Shown in pieces: positions 17,344 to 25,063 of a stretch of 64,000 bases of DNA (its first letter is position 1; the number at the start of each line of letters is the position of its first letter). This DNA comes from Nitrospiria bacterium (GTDB lineage Bacteria; Nitrospirota; Nitrospiria; JACQBZ01). The stretch is taken from positions 1-64,000 of the forward strand of contig DATKAN010000055.1 of the NCBI GenBank assembly GCA_035498035.1, given 5' to 3'. Under the pieces are notes generated by a model. That model was given only the letters and a program-made list of their open reading frames with translations, ran no database searches and was not told where the DNA came from. Both the position numbers and the translations under genes were made by a program.

Positions 17344-18465
17344 TTACTTTGCATGACAGGACAAACAGATCGCACTGCCCGCATTGGGCATTTGACCCCA
17401 CATTTTCCCGGCGGGGTTTCCGGCAGTATCCGACGGAGAAAGGTCCTTCTGGACCAAGCCCGGAACGCCGCTCGGCAGCCTCAGAAACGACACCCGGGGG
17501 GTATGGGGGTTGTGACAGGAGGCGCACTCGATATAATACCGCCCGGGCTGCTCCGTCGACGGATAGGCGCGGAGGCGGTCCCGTTTTTCCAACGGCCAGA
17601 CCGCCAGTCCGGGGGGCGGCAGCGATCGGCTGATATAAGCGACGCTGGTCCCGTCCGTCCCGCCGTCCAGTTTGGACGTCGTCAGGTCCTGGCAGATTTG
17701 ATTGAACTGGGCATCGGTGAGGCAGGGGATCTCGATTCCGATCGGGTGATCATCCCGGAGATCCAGACCCAGGTTCGGGAAAGGCTGCGCTCCCTCGCCC
17801 CCGCCGCCGCCGTGCACCAGATCGTGAAGGCCCCCGGAAAAAGGACTCTCGCCGGTCTTCTCCACCTCCGTGGTATCCCGCAGTCCCTCGTTAAAGGTCT
17901 TGTCGCCGTCCACGATCCCGCCCCCGAAAAAATTGATCGAGTTGGTGCTGGTCCCCGGACCGCGGCCAAAGCCGAGATTGGTCGGATTGAATCCCCCCGA
18001 TCCCGGCCCGTTGACCAGCGCATCAAAGGCGATGCTTCCGTCGTGGCAAGACAGGCAGGCGAGGGACACCCCCTTGGGCCGGCGCGTCCCGGTGACGTCC
18101 TGCGCGTCGAAGTTCGGGGAGCCGTAAACCTCGTAACTGGTATCGTCCGGCAGGAGGCGGTTCCAGAGGGGGGCGTTGCTCGAGGCGGCCATATTGGCCC
18201 CGTGCGGTGTGTGGCAGAAGACACAGATCTCGGTCGTGCCGGTGGCGTTGATATCGGGATTGGAGGAGAGATTGTGCTTGGTCCGGCTCACGTCTTCCGA
18301 CAGCCTCACATCGTGTGTGGCCTGCGCCGGCGGCTCCAGGGCGACCATCAAAAGCACCCCCAGGAACACGCCGAGGATTCCTCGCTCCAGGCGGAATCGG
18401 CCAAGGGTCGAATGCCGCCCGATCCGTTTGTCTCCCGACCGATCCTGACCCGTGGAAAATCGCAT
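17344..18465 (-). CDS. Tetraheme c-type cytochrome, OmcE-like
   Basis: A 373-residue precursor. Residues 1-49 form a long n-region plus signal (GVFLGVLLMVALEPPAQA). Haem sites: CVFCH (81-85), CLSCH (137-141), CASCH (314-318) and CLSCH (367-371). Same landmark order as its neighbours: RTKHNLSSN, CVFCHTPHG, PLWNR, CLSCHDGSIAFDAL, DLRDDHPIGIEIP, IECASCHNPHTP, FLRLPS and ICLSCHAK. A Gly/Asn-rich insertion of about 80 residues lies between haems 2 and 3. Two extra Cys (CLTDAQFNQIC, 248 and 258) could form a disulfide. ATG at 18465 is preceded by AGGGAG. Predicted secreted electron-transfer or filament subunit. Confidence 0.92.
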   Translation of the reverse strand: MRFSTGQDRSGDKRIGRHSTLGRFRLERGILGVFLGVLLMVALEPPAQATHDVRLSEDVSRTKHNLSSNPDINATGTTEICVFCHTPHGANMAASSNAPLWNRLLPDDTSYEVYGSPNFDAQDVTGTRRPKGVSLACLSCHDGSIAFDALVNGPGSGGFNPTNLGFGRGPGTSTNSINFFGGGIVDGDKTFNEGLRDTTEVEKTGESPFSGGLHDLVHGGGGGEGAQPFPNLGLDLRDDHPIGIEIPCLTDAQFNQICQDLTTSKLDGGTDGTSVAYISRSLPPPGLAVWPLEKRDRLRAYPSTEQPGRYYIECASCHNPHTPRVSFLRLPSGVPGLVQKDLSPSDTAGNPAGKMWGQMPNAGSAICLSCHAK

Positions 18466-18487
18466 GCGACTCCCTGTACGGCCCGAC

Positions 18488-19546
18488 TCATTTCTTTAGG
18501 GCGGCCGCCTGCCTGGCCTTGTAATTCTCGCTCAGGTACTGATAAACATTAATCCGATGGTTGTATTGATCGGCGACGTAAATCAGGTCGTCCTGGTCAA
18601 TGTACATCCCGGCAGGAAGCCAAAACTGTCCATCCCGGTTTCCGAACCCGCCGAAGAACAGAAGCAGCTGGCCCTTCGGGTCGAATATCTGGACATTGTT
18701 GAACGCGGCGTCCACCACATAGATGTGCCCTTCGGAATCGACCGCGATTCCCTTGGGCTTCGCAAATTGGCCCAGCCCCGTGCCGACGCTTCCGAACTTG
18801 GACAAAAACTTCCCGTCCGGGTCGAAAATCTGGACGCGAAAATTAAACGTATCCATGATATACAGCTTGCCGTCTTTGTCGATCGCGATGTTGGTGGGAA
18901 AATTGAACTGGCCGTCCTCGACGCCGCGAGTCCCAAATTCGAATAGAAATTTCCCCTCTTTGGAGTCGAAGACGGAGACCTTGTGTTTTTTGGTATCGAC
19001 GATGTAGACGCGATTGAGCGCCTCGTTGACCACGATGCCGACCGGTTGATCAAACCGGCCCTTCTCGCCGATTCCGAACAAAAAGTTTCCGTCGTGATCG
19101 TACACCACGGCCCGATTCTCCAGCGTGTCGGTCACGTAGATCCGGCCGGCCGAATCGGTCGTGACCCCCATCGGCTTGGCCAGCACGCCCGGTCCTTCCA
19201 GACCGATGATCGTGAATTCCTGTTTTTTGGTGTCGAACACCAAAACGGTAGGCCACCCGCTGTCCGTCACAAACAAGCGCCCTTCTCCGTCCATGTGGAC
19301 GGCATAAGGCTTGGCGATGCGCGCGGCCGATTGGGATCCGGTGATGAATTCTTCGAGTGATTTCCAAAAACTTTTCCGTTCGACGTCGTTCGAACTTCGG
19401 ATGCTCTTGACGTATTTGATTCTCGGTTCCTCGGGCGGCAAGGGCCAGATGACGTCCACGGGCTTCGGGGCCGTGGCACAGCCCGTCGCGATCAGGACAA
19501 GGATCATCGGCCAGATGGGAGGGTTCCGTTGAATTTTTATCCCCAT
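18488..19546 (-). CDS. NHL-repeat six-bladed propeller lipoprotein
   Basis: The 352-residue paralogue of the NHL lipoprotein at 11.9-12.9 kb. Signal ending VLIATGC (lipobox), a WPLPPEEPRIKYVKS linker almost identical to that paralogue, then six NHL blades (PYAVHMDGEGRLFVTDSG, PMGVTTDSAGRIYVTDT, PTNIAIDKDGKLYIMDTFNFRVQIFDPDGKF, PKGIAVDSEGHIYVVD, PAGMYIDQDDLIYVADQYNHRINVYQ). ATG at 19546 is chosen over the upstream in-frame start at 19582, which would overlap the pentaheme gene. It sits between haem proteins: 11 bases after the pentaheme stop and 22 bases before the tetraheme gene, so tight co-expression is expected. Confidence 0.91.
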   Translation of the reverse strand: MGIKIQRNPPIWPMILVLIATGCATAPKPVDVIWPLPPEEPRIKYVKSIRSSNDVERKSFWKSLEEFITGSQSAARIAKPYAVHMDGEGRLFVTDSGWPTVLVFDTKKQEFTIIGLEGPGVLAKPMGVTTDSAGRIYVTDTLENRAVVYDHDGNFLFGIGEKGRFDQPVGIVVNEALNRVYIVDTKKHKVSVFDSKEGKFLFEFGTRGVEDGQFNFPTNIAIDKDGKLYIMDTFNFRVQIFDPDGKFLSKFGSVGTGLGQFAKPKGIAVDSEGHIYVVDAAFNNVQIFDPKGQLLLFFGGFGNRDGQFWLPAGMYIDQDDLIYVADQYNHRINVYQYLSENYKARQAAALKK

Positions 19547-19557
19547 GGTTCCATCCG

Positions 19558-20358
19558 TTATTTTTGATGACAGGTCAGGCACAAGGCGCTGAACCGGTTC
19601 GATGTCCGGAGAAACGGGTCTCGTCCCTCGATATTCTTCTCGTCCGGATTATGCGGATCATGACACGAGGCGCATTGAACTTTGTCGCCCTCGAAGGTCT
19701 GAACCCCGTTCGGGAAGCTGCGCCCCCCGTCTTCCTTGGCAATGAGCGGCTGGTTGAAGGCCGAATCCTGGCTGAAGGTCGGGTAGGGAATCGAAATCGG
19801 GTGGTCGTCCCGCAGGTTCCGGGTCAGGTAACGGATGGTCGCGTCATGGGCCCCGCTCAACGCGCCGTAGGCTCCCCGCTGACGGTTATGACATTTCCCG
19901 CAGCTGTCCGAACCCACATTTCCTTCCGGACTCATGCGGTAATGGACCCCGGAATCGTACCAGTCGTGAAACTTCGGTTTGTTGAGTACGGCGTCCACCG
20001 CCACGGATCCGTCGTGACAGGAGAGGCATCCGAGTGATATGCCGTCGGGAGCGGACGCGCTCGAATCGAAATTGGGACTGGAATACATTTCATAACCGAG
20101 CGGAGTAGGAAGCTGGCGGTTCCAGAGGGGCGCCGTGGTTCCGGCGTTATGGGGCGTGTGGCAGTAAATACAGGTCTCTCCGTAATCGTTGAATGACCCG
20201 CCGGTCATCGGGCCGGTCGGGCTGCCGTAGCCCCTTCGGTTCAGGGCCGAAAGGTCATGCCTCGATCCCACGATCGTTCCGCCCAGTGCGGACATCGCGA
20301 GGACGATCAGCCCTCCGCCGACGAGAACACCCGCAACAACATAGCGAGAGGTCTTCAT
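19558..20358 (-). CDS. Pentaheme c-type cytochrome, OmcE-like, first gene of the unit
   Basis: A 266-residue precursor with signal anchor (residues 5-27). Haem sites: CIYCH (63-67), CLSCH (111-115), CGKCH (153-157), CASCH (229-233) and CLTCH (260-264). The OmcE-type landmarks are compact here: SRHDLSALN, CIYCHTPHN, APLWNRQL, YEMYSSPNFD, CLSCHDGSVAVDAVLN, LRDDHPISIPYP, VQCASCHDPHN, FLRTSN and ALCLTCHQK. This is the closest of the three to the reported OmcE length and motif order, with one additional haem (CGKCH) inserted between haems 2 and 3. ATG at 20358 follows GAGGGGG. A sigma70-like promoter lies about 155 bases upstream. Confidence 0.94.
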   Translation of the reverse strand: MKTSRYVVAGVLVGGGLIVLAMSALGGTIVGSRHDLSALNRRGYGSPTGPMTGGSFNDYGETCIYCHTPHNAGTTAPLWNRQLPTPLGYEMYSSPNFDSSASAPDGISLGCLSCHDGSVAVDAVLNKPKFHDWYDSGVHYRMSPEGNVGSDSCGKCHNRQRGAYGALSGAHDATIRYLTRNLRDDHPISIPYPTFSQDSAFNQPLIAKEDGGRSFPNGVQTFEGDKVQCASCHDPHNPDEKNIEGRDPFLRTSNRFSALCLTCHQK

Positions 20359-20494
20359 GCCCCCTCTTCGTGGTGAGTCAAAAAGGCGCTTCTTCGACTC
20401 CCCGCTTCGCTCCCGGGCAAGGCCTGGGAAACGGAGTCCGGTAGGGAGACGCCTCGTTCATTTACCAACACGTTATCCCGTGACGACAAAAACC

Positions 20495-20540
20495 TGACAC
20501 CACAGGTGTCCTAGGCTACAAAATTTCATCAGTGGTGTCA
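20495..20540. promoter_or_regulatory. Nested inverted repeats over the cytochrome promoter (putative operator)
   Basis: TGACACCAC (20495-20503) and GTGGTGTCA (20532-20540) are a perfect 9-base inverted pair 28 bases apart. GACACC/GGTGTC (20496-20510) forms a second, tight palindrome just after the predicted start site. Arms overlap both the -35 element and the +1 region, a typical place for repressor or looping operators. No regulator gene can be assigned. Confidence 0.55.
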
Positions 20541-20541
20541 A
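20513..20541 (-). promoter_or_regulatory. Sigma70-like promoter for the cytochrome unit
   Basis: On the minus strand TTGACA (20541-20536), a 17-base spacer and TAGCCT (20518-20513) give a consensus -35 and a weak -10. The predicted start site is about 150 bases before the pentaheme ATG. The -35 overlaps one arm of the inverted repeat listed separately, suggesting regulation. Confidence 0.6.
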
Positions 20542-20633
20542 GCAAAAAACTGTCACAAATCTGTTGAATGTCTTGTATTTCCGTCATTTCACGCAGGGTC
20601 TCCGTGGGCCGGAAGACGAAGGCCCCGAGGGGA

Positions 20634-21701
20634 CTATTCCGGTGCGGAAAAACCTTCCAGCTTGCTGATCCCTTTGAGCGTCCCGAACCATTTGGACCCG
20701 AAAGGATCCATGACCGCGGCGAAGACGCCATCGTCGACCAAACCGTCCTTGGTTGTGAAGCGGCTCCAACGGCCCCGGCTGAACACGCTCACCCCCCCCT
20801 CCGTCGCGGCATAAAGGTTGTCGCTCGAATCGATCAGGATGTCCGAGATGAAGTTGCCCGACAGGCCATCCCGCGTCGTGTAGGTCGTCCAACGTTTGCC
20901 GTCGAAGCGGCTGAGCCCCGCGCCCCAGGTCCCGAACCACTTGTTGTTTTGAGAATCGACCGCGGCGGCCAGGATGTAATTGGGGTTGTATCCCTCGGCT
21001 TCTTTTCCCGGCGTCGTGCGATGGTGAAAGCTGGGATTGGCGATTTTTTCATACGATCCGATGGTCTTGAGGTCCGCCCCGACGCCGTCCTTATGCGTAT
21101 AGCTTACAAATCCACGGCCGTCGTAGCGCGTCACGCCGCCCTCCGTTCCCAACCAGATCACTCCGTCCTGATCCATGGCCAGGGCATAGACCCAGTCATC
21201 CACAATTCCGTCTTTTTTGGTGTAGCTCTTCCAACGGGTCCCGTCAAAGATGCTGACCCCTTTCCAGTTCGCCACCCACATCCGTCCCGCCCGATCGAAC
21301 AGGATGTCGTAAACATAGGGATCCGCCAGATCCGGAACGTTGAAATTCTGCCAGATCTTTCCATCAAACCGGGCCAGCCCTCCCCCGTGCGTCCCGATCC
21401 ATTTGTTTCCCTTCGAATCCACTTTGATCGTGGTCACGATGTCCGACACAAGACCCTTCTTGCTGTCATACCGGGCGACGATCCTATCCTGAGTCAGATC
21501 GTATTCGATCAGTCCCTGTTCGGTCCCGACCCAGACATCGTTTTTTTCAAACGCCAGGCTGAAGACGCTGACGTTCATCTCGTAATTGGTCCAGACGGGA
21601 TGCGGCGAGACCGGGGCTCGCGAAGAAGTGCAGTTCGTTACGGCAAAGAAACTGAGGGATCCGATAAAGATGATCGAGGGGAAGAGACGACAACGAATCA
21701 T
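20634..21701 (-). CDS. Two-component-regulator-type propeller lipoprotein
   Basis: The 355-residue lipoprotein has the lipobox VTNC at about residue 24. At least seven propeller repeats of the Reg_prop type follow (GLVSDIVTTIKVDSKGNKWIGTHGGGLARFDGKIW, ILFDRAGRMWVANWKGVSIFDGTRW, LAMDQDGVIWLGTEGGVTRYDGRGF). This repeat usually forms the sensor of hybrid two-component proteins, but no kinase domain follows, so it is a stand-alone periplasmic propeller. ATG at 21701 has AAGGAG six bases upstream and its own promoter. It precedes the cytochrome unit by 275 bases, a gap that holds the cytochrome promoter and operator. Confidence 0.88.
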   Translation of the reverse strand: MIRCRLFPSIIFIGSLSFFAVTNCTSSRAPVSPHPVWTNYEMNVSVFSLAFEKNDVWVGTEQGLIEYDLTQDRIVARYDSKKGLVSDIVTTIKVDSKGNKWIGTHGGGLARFDGKIWQNFNVPDLADPYVYDILFDRAGRMWVANWKGVSIFDGTRWKSYTKKDGIVDDWVYALAMDQDGVIWLGTEGGVTRYDGRGFVSYTHKDGVGADLKTIGSYEKIANPSFHHRTTPGKEAEGYNPNYILAAAVDSQNNKWFGTWGAGLSRFDGKRWTTYTTRDGLSGNFISDILIDSSDNLYAATEGGVSVFSRGRWSRFTTKDGLVDDGVFAAVMDPFGSKWFGTLKGISKLEGFSAPE

Positions 21702-21725
21702 GTTGCTCCTTACTGGGGCGTGATG

Positions 21726-21754
21726 ATTCTACGCGCCCGAAGCGAACGAGTCAA
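21726..21754 (-). promoter_or_regulatory. Promoter of the Reg_prop lipoprotein gene
   Basis: TTGACT (21754-21749), 17 bases, TAGAAT (21731-21726) on the minus strand. The predicted transcript start leaves a leader of about 20 bases with AAGGAG before ATG 21701. Its -35 is 9 bases from the -35 of the divergent plus-strand promoter. Confidence 0.65.
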
Positions 21755-21763
21755 GGCCGTTTC

Positions 21764-21792
21764 TTGACAAACTTCCTTGTCTTACCTAAGAT
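21764..21792 (+). promoter_or_regulatory. Promoter of the UbiA-family gene
   Basis: TTGACA (21764-21769), 17 bases, TAAGAT (21787-21792). The TTG codon at 21777 lies inside the promoter, so the CDS must start at the later ATG 21822. Divergent with the Reg_prop promoter. Confidence 0.7.
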
Positions 21793-21821
21793 TAAAGCCG
21801 GCGTTTTTTGGGGTTTTGCTG

Positions 21822-22730
21822 ATGGCCGTCCATTCATCCGAGCAGGTTTTCCCATCCACGAAAAACCGGACTTCCGGGGCCGCCGCAGGGCTTACGGCAT
21901 TGCGGCCCCTCGATTGGCTCAAAAACCTCTTTGTCCTCGCCCCCCTTTTATTCTCGGGTCGTCTCATAGATTATCCGCTGGCGGCCAAGTCCCTGTTGGG
22001 CTTTCTCCTGTTCTGCATTCTGTCCAGCGGGGCCTATCTGTTTAACGACCTCATGGATCGAGAGGAGGACCGGCGCCATCCCGCCAAGGCCCTTCGTCCC
22101 ATCGCGTCCGGCCTTCTTCCTCCTTCCATGGCCGGCGGGATTTCCTTCGGACTGATCCTGGTCGGCTTGATCGGAGCCTCCGCGCTCGACCTTCGCTTCG
22201 GAATGGTCGCCTTTGTTTTCAGCCTGCTGCACCTCGCCTACTCCATCGGGCTTAAAGACTGGGTGATCGTGGACGTCCTCCTGATCGCGGCCGGGTTTGT
22301 CCTGAGGGTTTTGGCCGGATCGGCGCTCGTCGCAGTCCTCCCCTCGGCCTGGATCATTTTGTGCACCATGCTGCTCTCCGTGTTTTTAGGGTTCTCCAAG
22401 CGACGACACGAATTGGTCCTCCTGGGCGGGCAGGCGAAGGCCCATCGGAAAGTGCTTGAGCAGTACTCCCTGGCCTTTCTCGATCAGATGATCGGCGCCG
22501 TCCTGGCCGCGACGGTCGTGTCCTACGCCCTGTATACGATCAATAATGGTCCGCTCCAAATCTATTCGGTTTTCTTTGTGCTGTACGGGATGTTTCGCTA
22601 CCTGTACTTGATCCATCACCGAGGCCATGGAGGTCGCGCGGCGGAATCCTTTTTGACCGATCGACCCCTTCTGGCCACCGTGCTGGGATGGACCCTGTTT
22701 ATGTTATGGGATATCTATCTCAGGGGCTAG
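21822..22730 (+). CDS. UbiA-family prenyltransferase, DPPR-synthase-like
   Basis: A 302-residue polytopic membrane protein with the Asp-rich motif NDLMDREEDRRHPAKALRPIASG, diagnostic of the decaprenyl-phosphate phosphoribosyltransferase branch of UbiA enzymes, and a second motif region around FSLLHLAYSIGLKDWVIVDVLLIAAGFVLR. Family reaction: transfer of a phosphoribosyl group from PRPP to polyprenyl phosphate. Eight or nine hydrophobic segments are visible. Standing at the head of a glycan cluster, it may provide a lipid-linked pentose donor; no epimerase partner (DprE1/2) is visible in the window. ATG 21822 follows the promoter by about 22 bases of leader; upstream TTG 21777 is rejected. Confidence 0.87.
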   Translation: MAVHSSEQVFPSTKNRTSGAAAGLTALRPLDWLKNLFVLAPLLFSGRLIDYPLAAKSLLGFLLFCILSSGAYLFNDLMDREEDRRHPAKALRPIASGLLPPSMAGGISFGLILVGLIGASALDLRFGMVAFVFSLLHLAYSIGLKDWVIVDVLLIAAGFVLRVLAGSALVAVLPSAWIILCTMLLSVFLGFSKRRHELVLLGGQAKAHRKVLEQYSLAFLDQMIGAVLAATVVSYALYTINNGPLQIYSVFFVLYGMFRYLYLIHHRGHGGRAAESFLTDRPLLATVLGWTLFMLWDIYLRG

Positions 22731-22790
22731 CGTCGCCATTATCCTCCCCCGCTCGCCCGCCTTGCTCGCCGGATAGATTCGTTGGGCCTC

Positions 22791-22818
22791 TTGACAATTA
22801 TTTTTTTTGGCTTAATAT
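22791..22818 (+). promoter_or_regulatory. Promoter of the winged-helix regulator gene
   Basis: TTGACA (22791-22796), 16 bases, TAATAT (22813-22818). The predicted start site is at most a few bases before ATG 22828, so the mRNA would be leaderless if that codon is used. Confidence 0.6.
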
Positions 22819-22836
22819 GTTCATCCTATGAACATA
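22816..22836. promoter_or_regulatory. Perfect palindrome over -10 and start codon (putative autoregulatory operator)
   Basis: TATGTTCAT (22816-22824) and ATGAACATA (22828-22836) are perfect inverted 9-mers separated by CCT. The left arm overlaps the -10 element and the right arm begins at the regulator's ATG. Size and symmetry fit a dimeric winged-helix binding site. Confidence 0.7.
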
Positions 22837-23460
22837 CCTCCTTCGTCTACAGAATCTCCGGAGATGGACAGGGAAGTGTTAAACCGGGAGTCCTTGCACA
22901 CGCTTCAAATCCTGGACGAAGTCGCGACCGGAAAACCCCTGACCCAGCGGGACCTGAGTGACAAACTCGGGATCGCCCTGGGAATGACCAACAATTACCT
23001 TAAACGCCTGGCCCGGGAAGGCCACATCCAGATCATTCAGGCCGAACGAAAACGACTTCATTATCTTCTGACGCCGAAAGGGATCGCCGAGAAAAGCGCG
23101 CTGACCTATCGTTATATTAAAAGATCCTATCAATTTTTTACCGTTGCGCGAGGGAAACTGGAGACGTTTTTTCTTGACCTGGAGAAAGCCGGCGTCCGTT
23201 CTATCGTGCTTTACAAGGCCACCGTAATCGCCGAAATCGCGGCATTGGTCCTTCAAGATTGTCCGATTCAACTTCTCGCGATCGTGGACGATGCCCGGGC
23301 CGGAAAAAAGTTTTTGGGATACGTGCTTGAGCCGGTCAAGACGTTGAGCGATCTGAACTATGACCGGGTCCTGGTCACGACGGAAGAAACGGCCGAAGAG
23401 GTCTTCAAGGATCTGAGTCGAAACGGCGTCCATAAAGAGAAAATCTGTTATCTGCAATGA
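22828..23460 (+). CDS. Winged-helix (MarR-type, EPS-associated) transcriptional regulator
   Basis: The 210-residue protein has an N-terminal winged helix (about residues 18-95: LQILDEVATGKPLTQRDLSDKLGIALGMTNNYLKRLAREGHIQI, then a wing ERKRLHYLLTPKGIAEK). The C-terminal region (about 125-210: SIVLYKATVIAEIAALVLQD, IVDDARAGKKFLGYVL, YDRVLVTTEETAEEVFKDL) looks like the Rossmann-type domain found in sugar-acyltransferase and capsule regulators. It precedes glycan genes directly, and exopolysaccharide clusters often start with such MarR-type regulators. ATG 22828 has no ribosome site; ATG 22864 (Met13) is an alternative start. The palindrome at its start suggests autoregulation. Confidence 0.85.
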   Translation: MNIPPSSTESPEMDREVLNRESLHTLQILDEVATGKPLTQRDLSDKLGIALGMTNNYLKRLAREGHIQIIQAERKRLHYLLTPKGIAEKSALTYRYIKRSYQFFTVARGKLETFFLDLEKAGVRSIVLYKATVIAEIAALVLQDCPIQLLAIVDDARAGKKFLGYVLEPVKTLSDLNYDRVLVTTEETAEEVFKDLSRNGVHKEKICYLQ

Positions 23461-23464
23461 ATAA

Positions 23465-24166
23465 ATGACGGGCCGGTTAAAACAATTTACGGAAGCGGTG
23501 TCGAACCGCATGGGTTTCGCCCGGCATCGATGCGATGATTTCTTGGGTCTGAAACGTTTACCGATCCGGTCCGTCATTGATGTGGGGGCCAACCAAGGTC
23601 AGTTTGCCCGGAAAATATCGTCCGTGTTTCCGGAAGCGCAAATCTACTGTTTTGAGCCCCTGCCGGAACCTTTTGACAAGTTAAGGCACTGGTCGGACCG
23701 CCGGCGAGGCGCGGTGACGGTTTTTAATGTGGCTTTGGGGGATCGGGAAGGAGCGGCTGATATGTTTTTCCACGCGGAGCACAGTCCTTCATCCTCCCTG
23801 TTGCGGTCAACCGCCGCCTGTGAAACTCTCTACCCGTTCACGAGAAATCAGGCGACGGTGTCGGTCTCGATGACGACCTTGGACCGTATCTTCGGTCATC
23901 CGCCTCCGCTTAGGCCCGATACACTGATCAAGCTGGATGTGCAGGGATTCGAAGACCGGGTAATTTCAGGCGGCCCCCAAACCTTCCGGAACGCCAGGGC
24001 GTGCCTCGTGGAGGTCTCCCTGGATGTCTTGTATGAAAAACAGGCCGCTTTCAAAGGCATCGTCCTTCTCCTCGACAACCTGGGATACCGGTATGCCGGA
24101 AATACGGAACAAATTTGCGCGGAGGACGGGCATGTCATCTATCTGGATGCGCTATTTGTGAAATAG
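23465..24166 (+). CDS. FkbM-family SAM-dependent methyltransferase
   Basis: A 233-residue protein with the SAM-binding motif VIDVGANQGQFARKIS (about residues 38-53), CFEPLPEPFDKL, FNVALGDREGAADM and LIKLDVQGFEDRVISGG, the landmark set of FkbM methyltransferases. Members O-methylate sugars or polyketides; in a glycan cluster, sugar O-methylation is likely. It starts five bases after the regulator stop (TGAATAAATG), so the two are co-transcribed. Length matches the family. Substrate cannot be told from sequence. Confidence 0.9.
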   Translation: MTGRLKQFTEAVSNRMGFARHRCDDFLGLKRLPIRSVIDVGANQGQFARKISSVFPEAQIYCFEPLPEPFDKLRHWSDRRRGAVTVFNVALGDREGAADMFFHAEHSPSSSLLRSTAACETLYPFTRNQATVSVSMTTLDRIFGHPPPLRPDTLIKLDVQGFEDRVISGGPQTFRNARACLVEVSLDVLYEKQAAFKGIVLLLDNLGYRYAGNTEQICAEDGHVIYLDALFVK

Positions 24167-24190
24167 CGAAGTCGCGGGATCAAACGAAGC

Positions 24191-25039
24191 ATGAGCGATA
24201 GACCGGTTCTTTCCATCATCACTCCCTCGCTCAATCAGGGGAGGTTCCTTGAGGAGACGATCCTTTCGATCCAGAATCAGGATTATGCCCCTATCGAACA
24301 CATCATTATAGACGGGGGCTCCACCGACGGCAGCGTCGACCTCCTGAGACGATTCGAGGGCCGTTACAACATGCGCTGGGTTTCGGAGCCGGACGGGGGA
24401 CAGGCGGACGCCATTCGCAAGGGATTCCGGCTGGCGAAAGGCGAACTCCTGTGTTGGTTGAATGCGGACGATGTTTATGTTTCCCGAAAAACCGCCAGCC
24501 GGGCGGCGGGTTTTTTCCACGAATATCCATCGGTGGATGTCGTTACGGGGGGAGGGGTCTACATCACCGAAGAAGGTCATTGGACACAGTTGATCGAGGC
24601 GTCCCAAAAACGGTCCAGCTTCCGTTATCTGCGTTGCATGGACGCGATCCTGCAACCGGCGACTTTTTTTAAGCGGTCGGTTCTTGAAAGAGTCCCGATC
24701 GATGTTTCCCTCCGCTACGCATTTGATTGGGATTTCTTCATCCGGTTATCGAAGCAGTACAACCTCCTGGCCGTTAATGAAATTTGGGCGGGCTATCGCG
24801 TTGGGGGCTATAACAAAACAGTGACCGGCGGGGCCGCACGCGTCGGAGAACTTCGGGAGGTCACAAAACGGTACCTGGGAAAAACCGCCTGGCAATATTG
24901 GGTCGTCGCGTTTTATTACGTTCTCTACCGGGGGATTGAAAGGGCGCCCAATCCATATCAGGGGTATTTAAAGACCTGGATCAAGGAGACATCCCGGGTC
25001 GTCAGCTTTCTTTGCGATGAACGAATCACAACCCTATAG
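24191..25039 (+). CDS. Glycosyltransferase family 2
   Basis: The 282-residue enzyme has the GT-A fold start LSIITPSLNQGRFLEETILSIQNQDY, the nucleotide-sugar motif IIIDGGSTDGSVDLL, the metal-binding CWLNADDVY and the acceptor-side QPATFFKRSVLERV. It is soluble or peripheral; no membrane segment is visible. Its paralogue follows 24 bases downstream, with an identical opening motif (PSLNQG). Predicted to add a sugar to a lipid-linked oligosaccharide on the cytoplasmic face. ATG 24191 is 25 bases after the methyltransferase stop. Confidence 0.9.
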   Translation: MSDRPVLSIITPSLNQGRFLEETILSIQNQDYAPIEHIIIDGGSTDGSVDLLRRFEGRYNMRWVSEPDGGQADAIRKGFRLAKGELLCWLNADDVYVSRKTASRAAGFFHEYPSVDVVTGGGVYITEEGHWTQLIEASQKRSSFRYLRCMDAILQPATFFKRSVLERVPIDVSLRYAFDWDFFIRLSKQYNLLAVNEIWAGYRVGGYNKTVTGGAARVGELREVTKRYLGKTAWQYWVVAFYYVLYRGIERAPNPYQGYLKTWIKETSRVVSFLCDERITTL

Positions 25040-25063
25040 CGTCGCCTCTTGATCCCAAAGCGT

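Noticed and set aside
21777-21821. TTG start for the UbiA-family gene
   Set aside because: That codon lies between the -35 and -10 of the gene's promoter.
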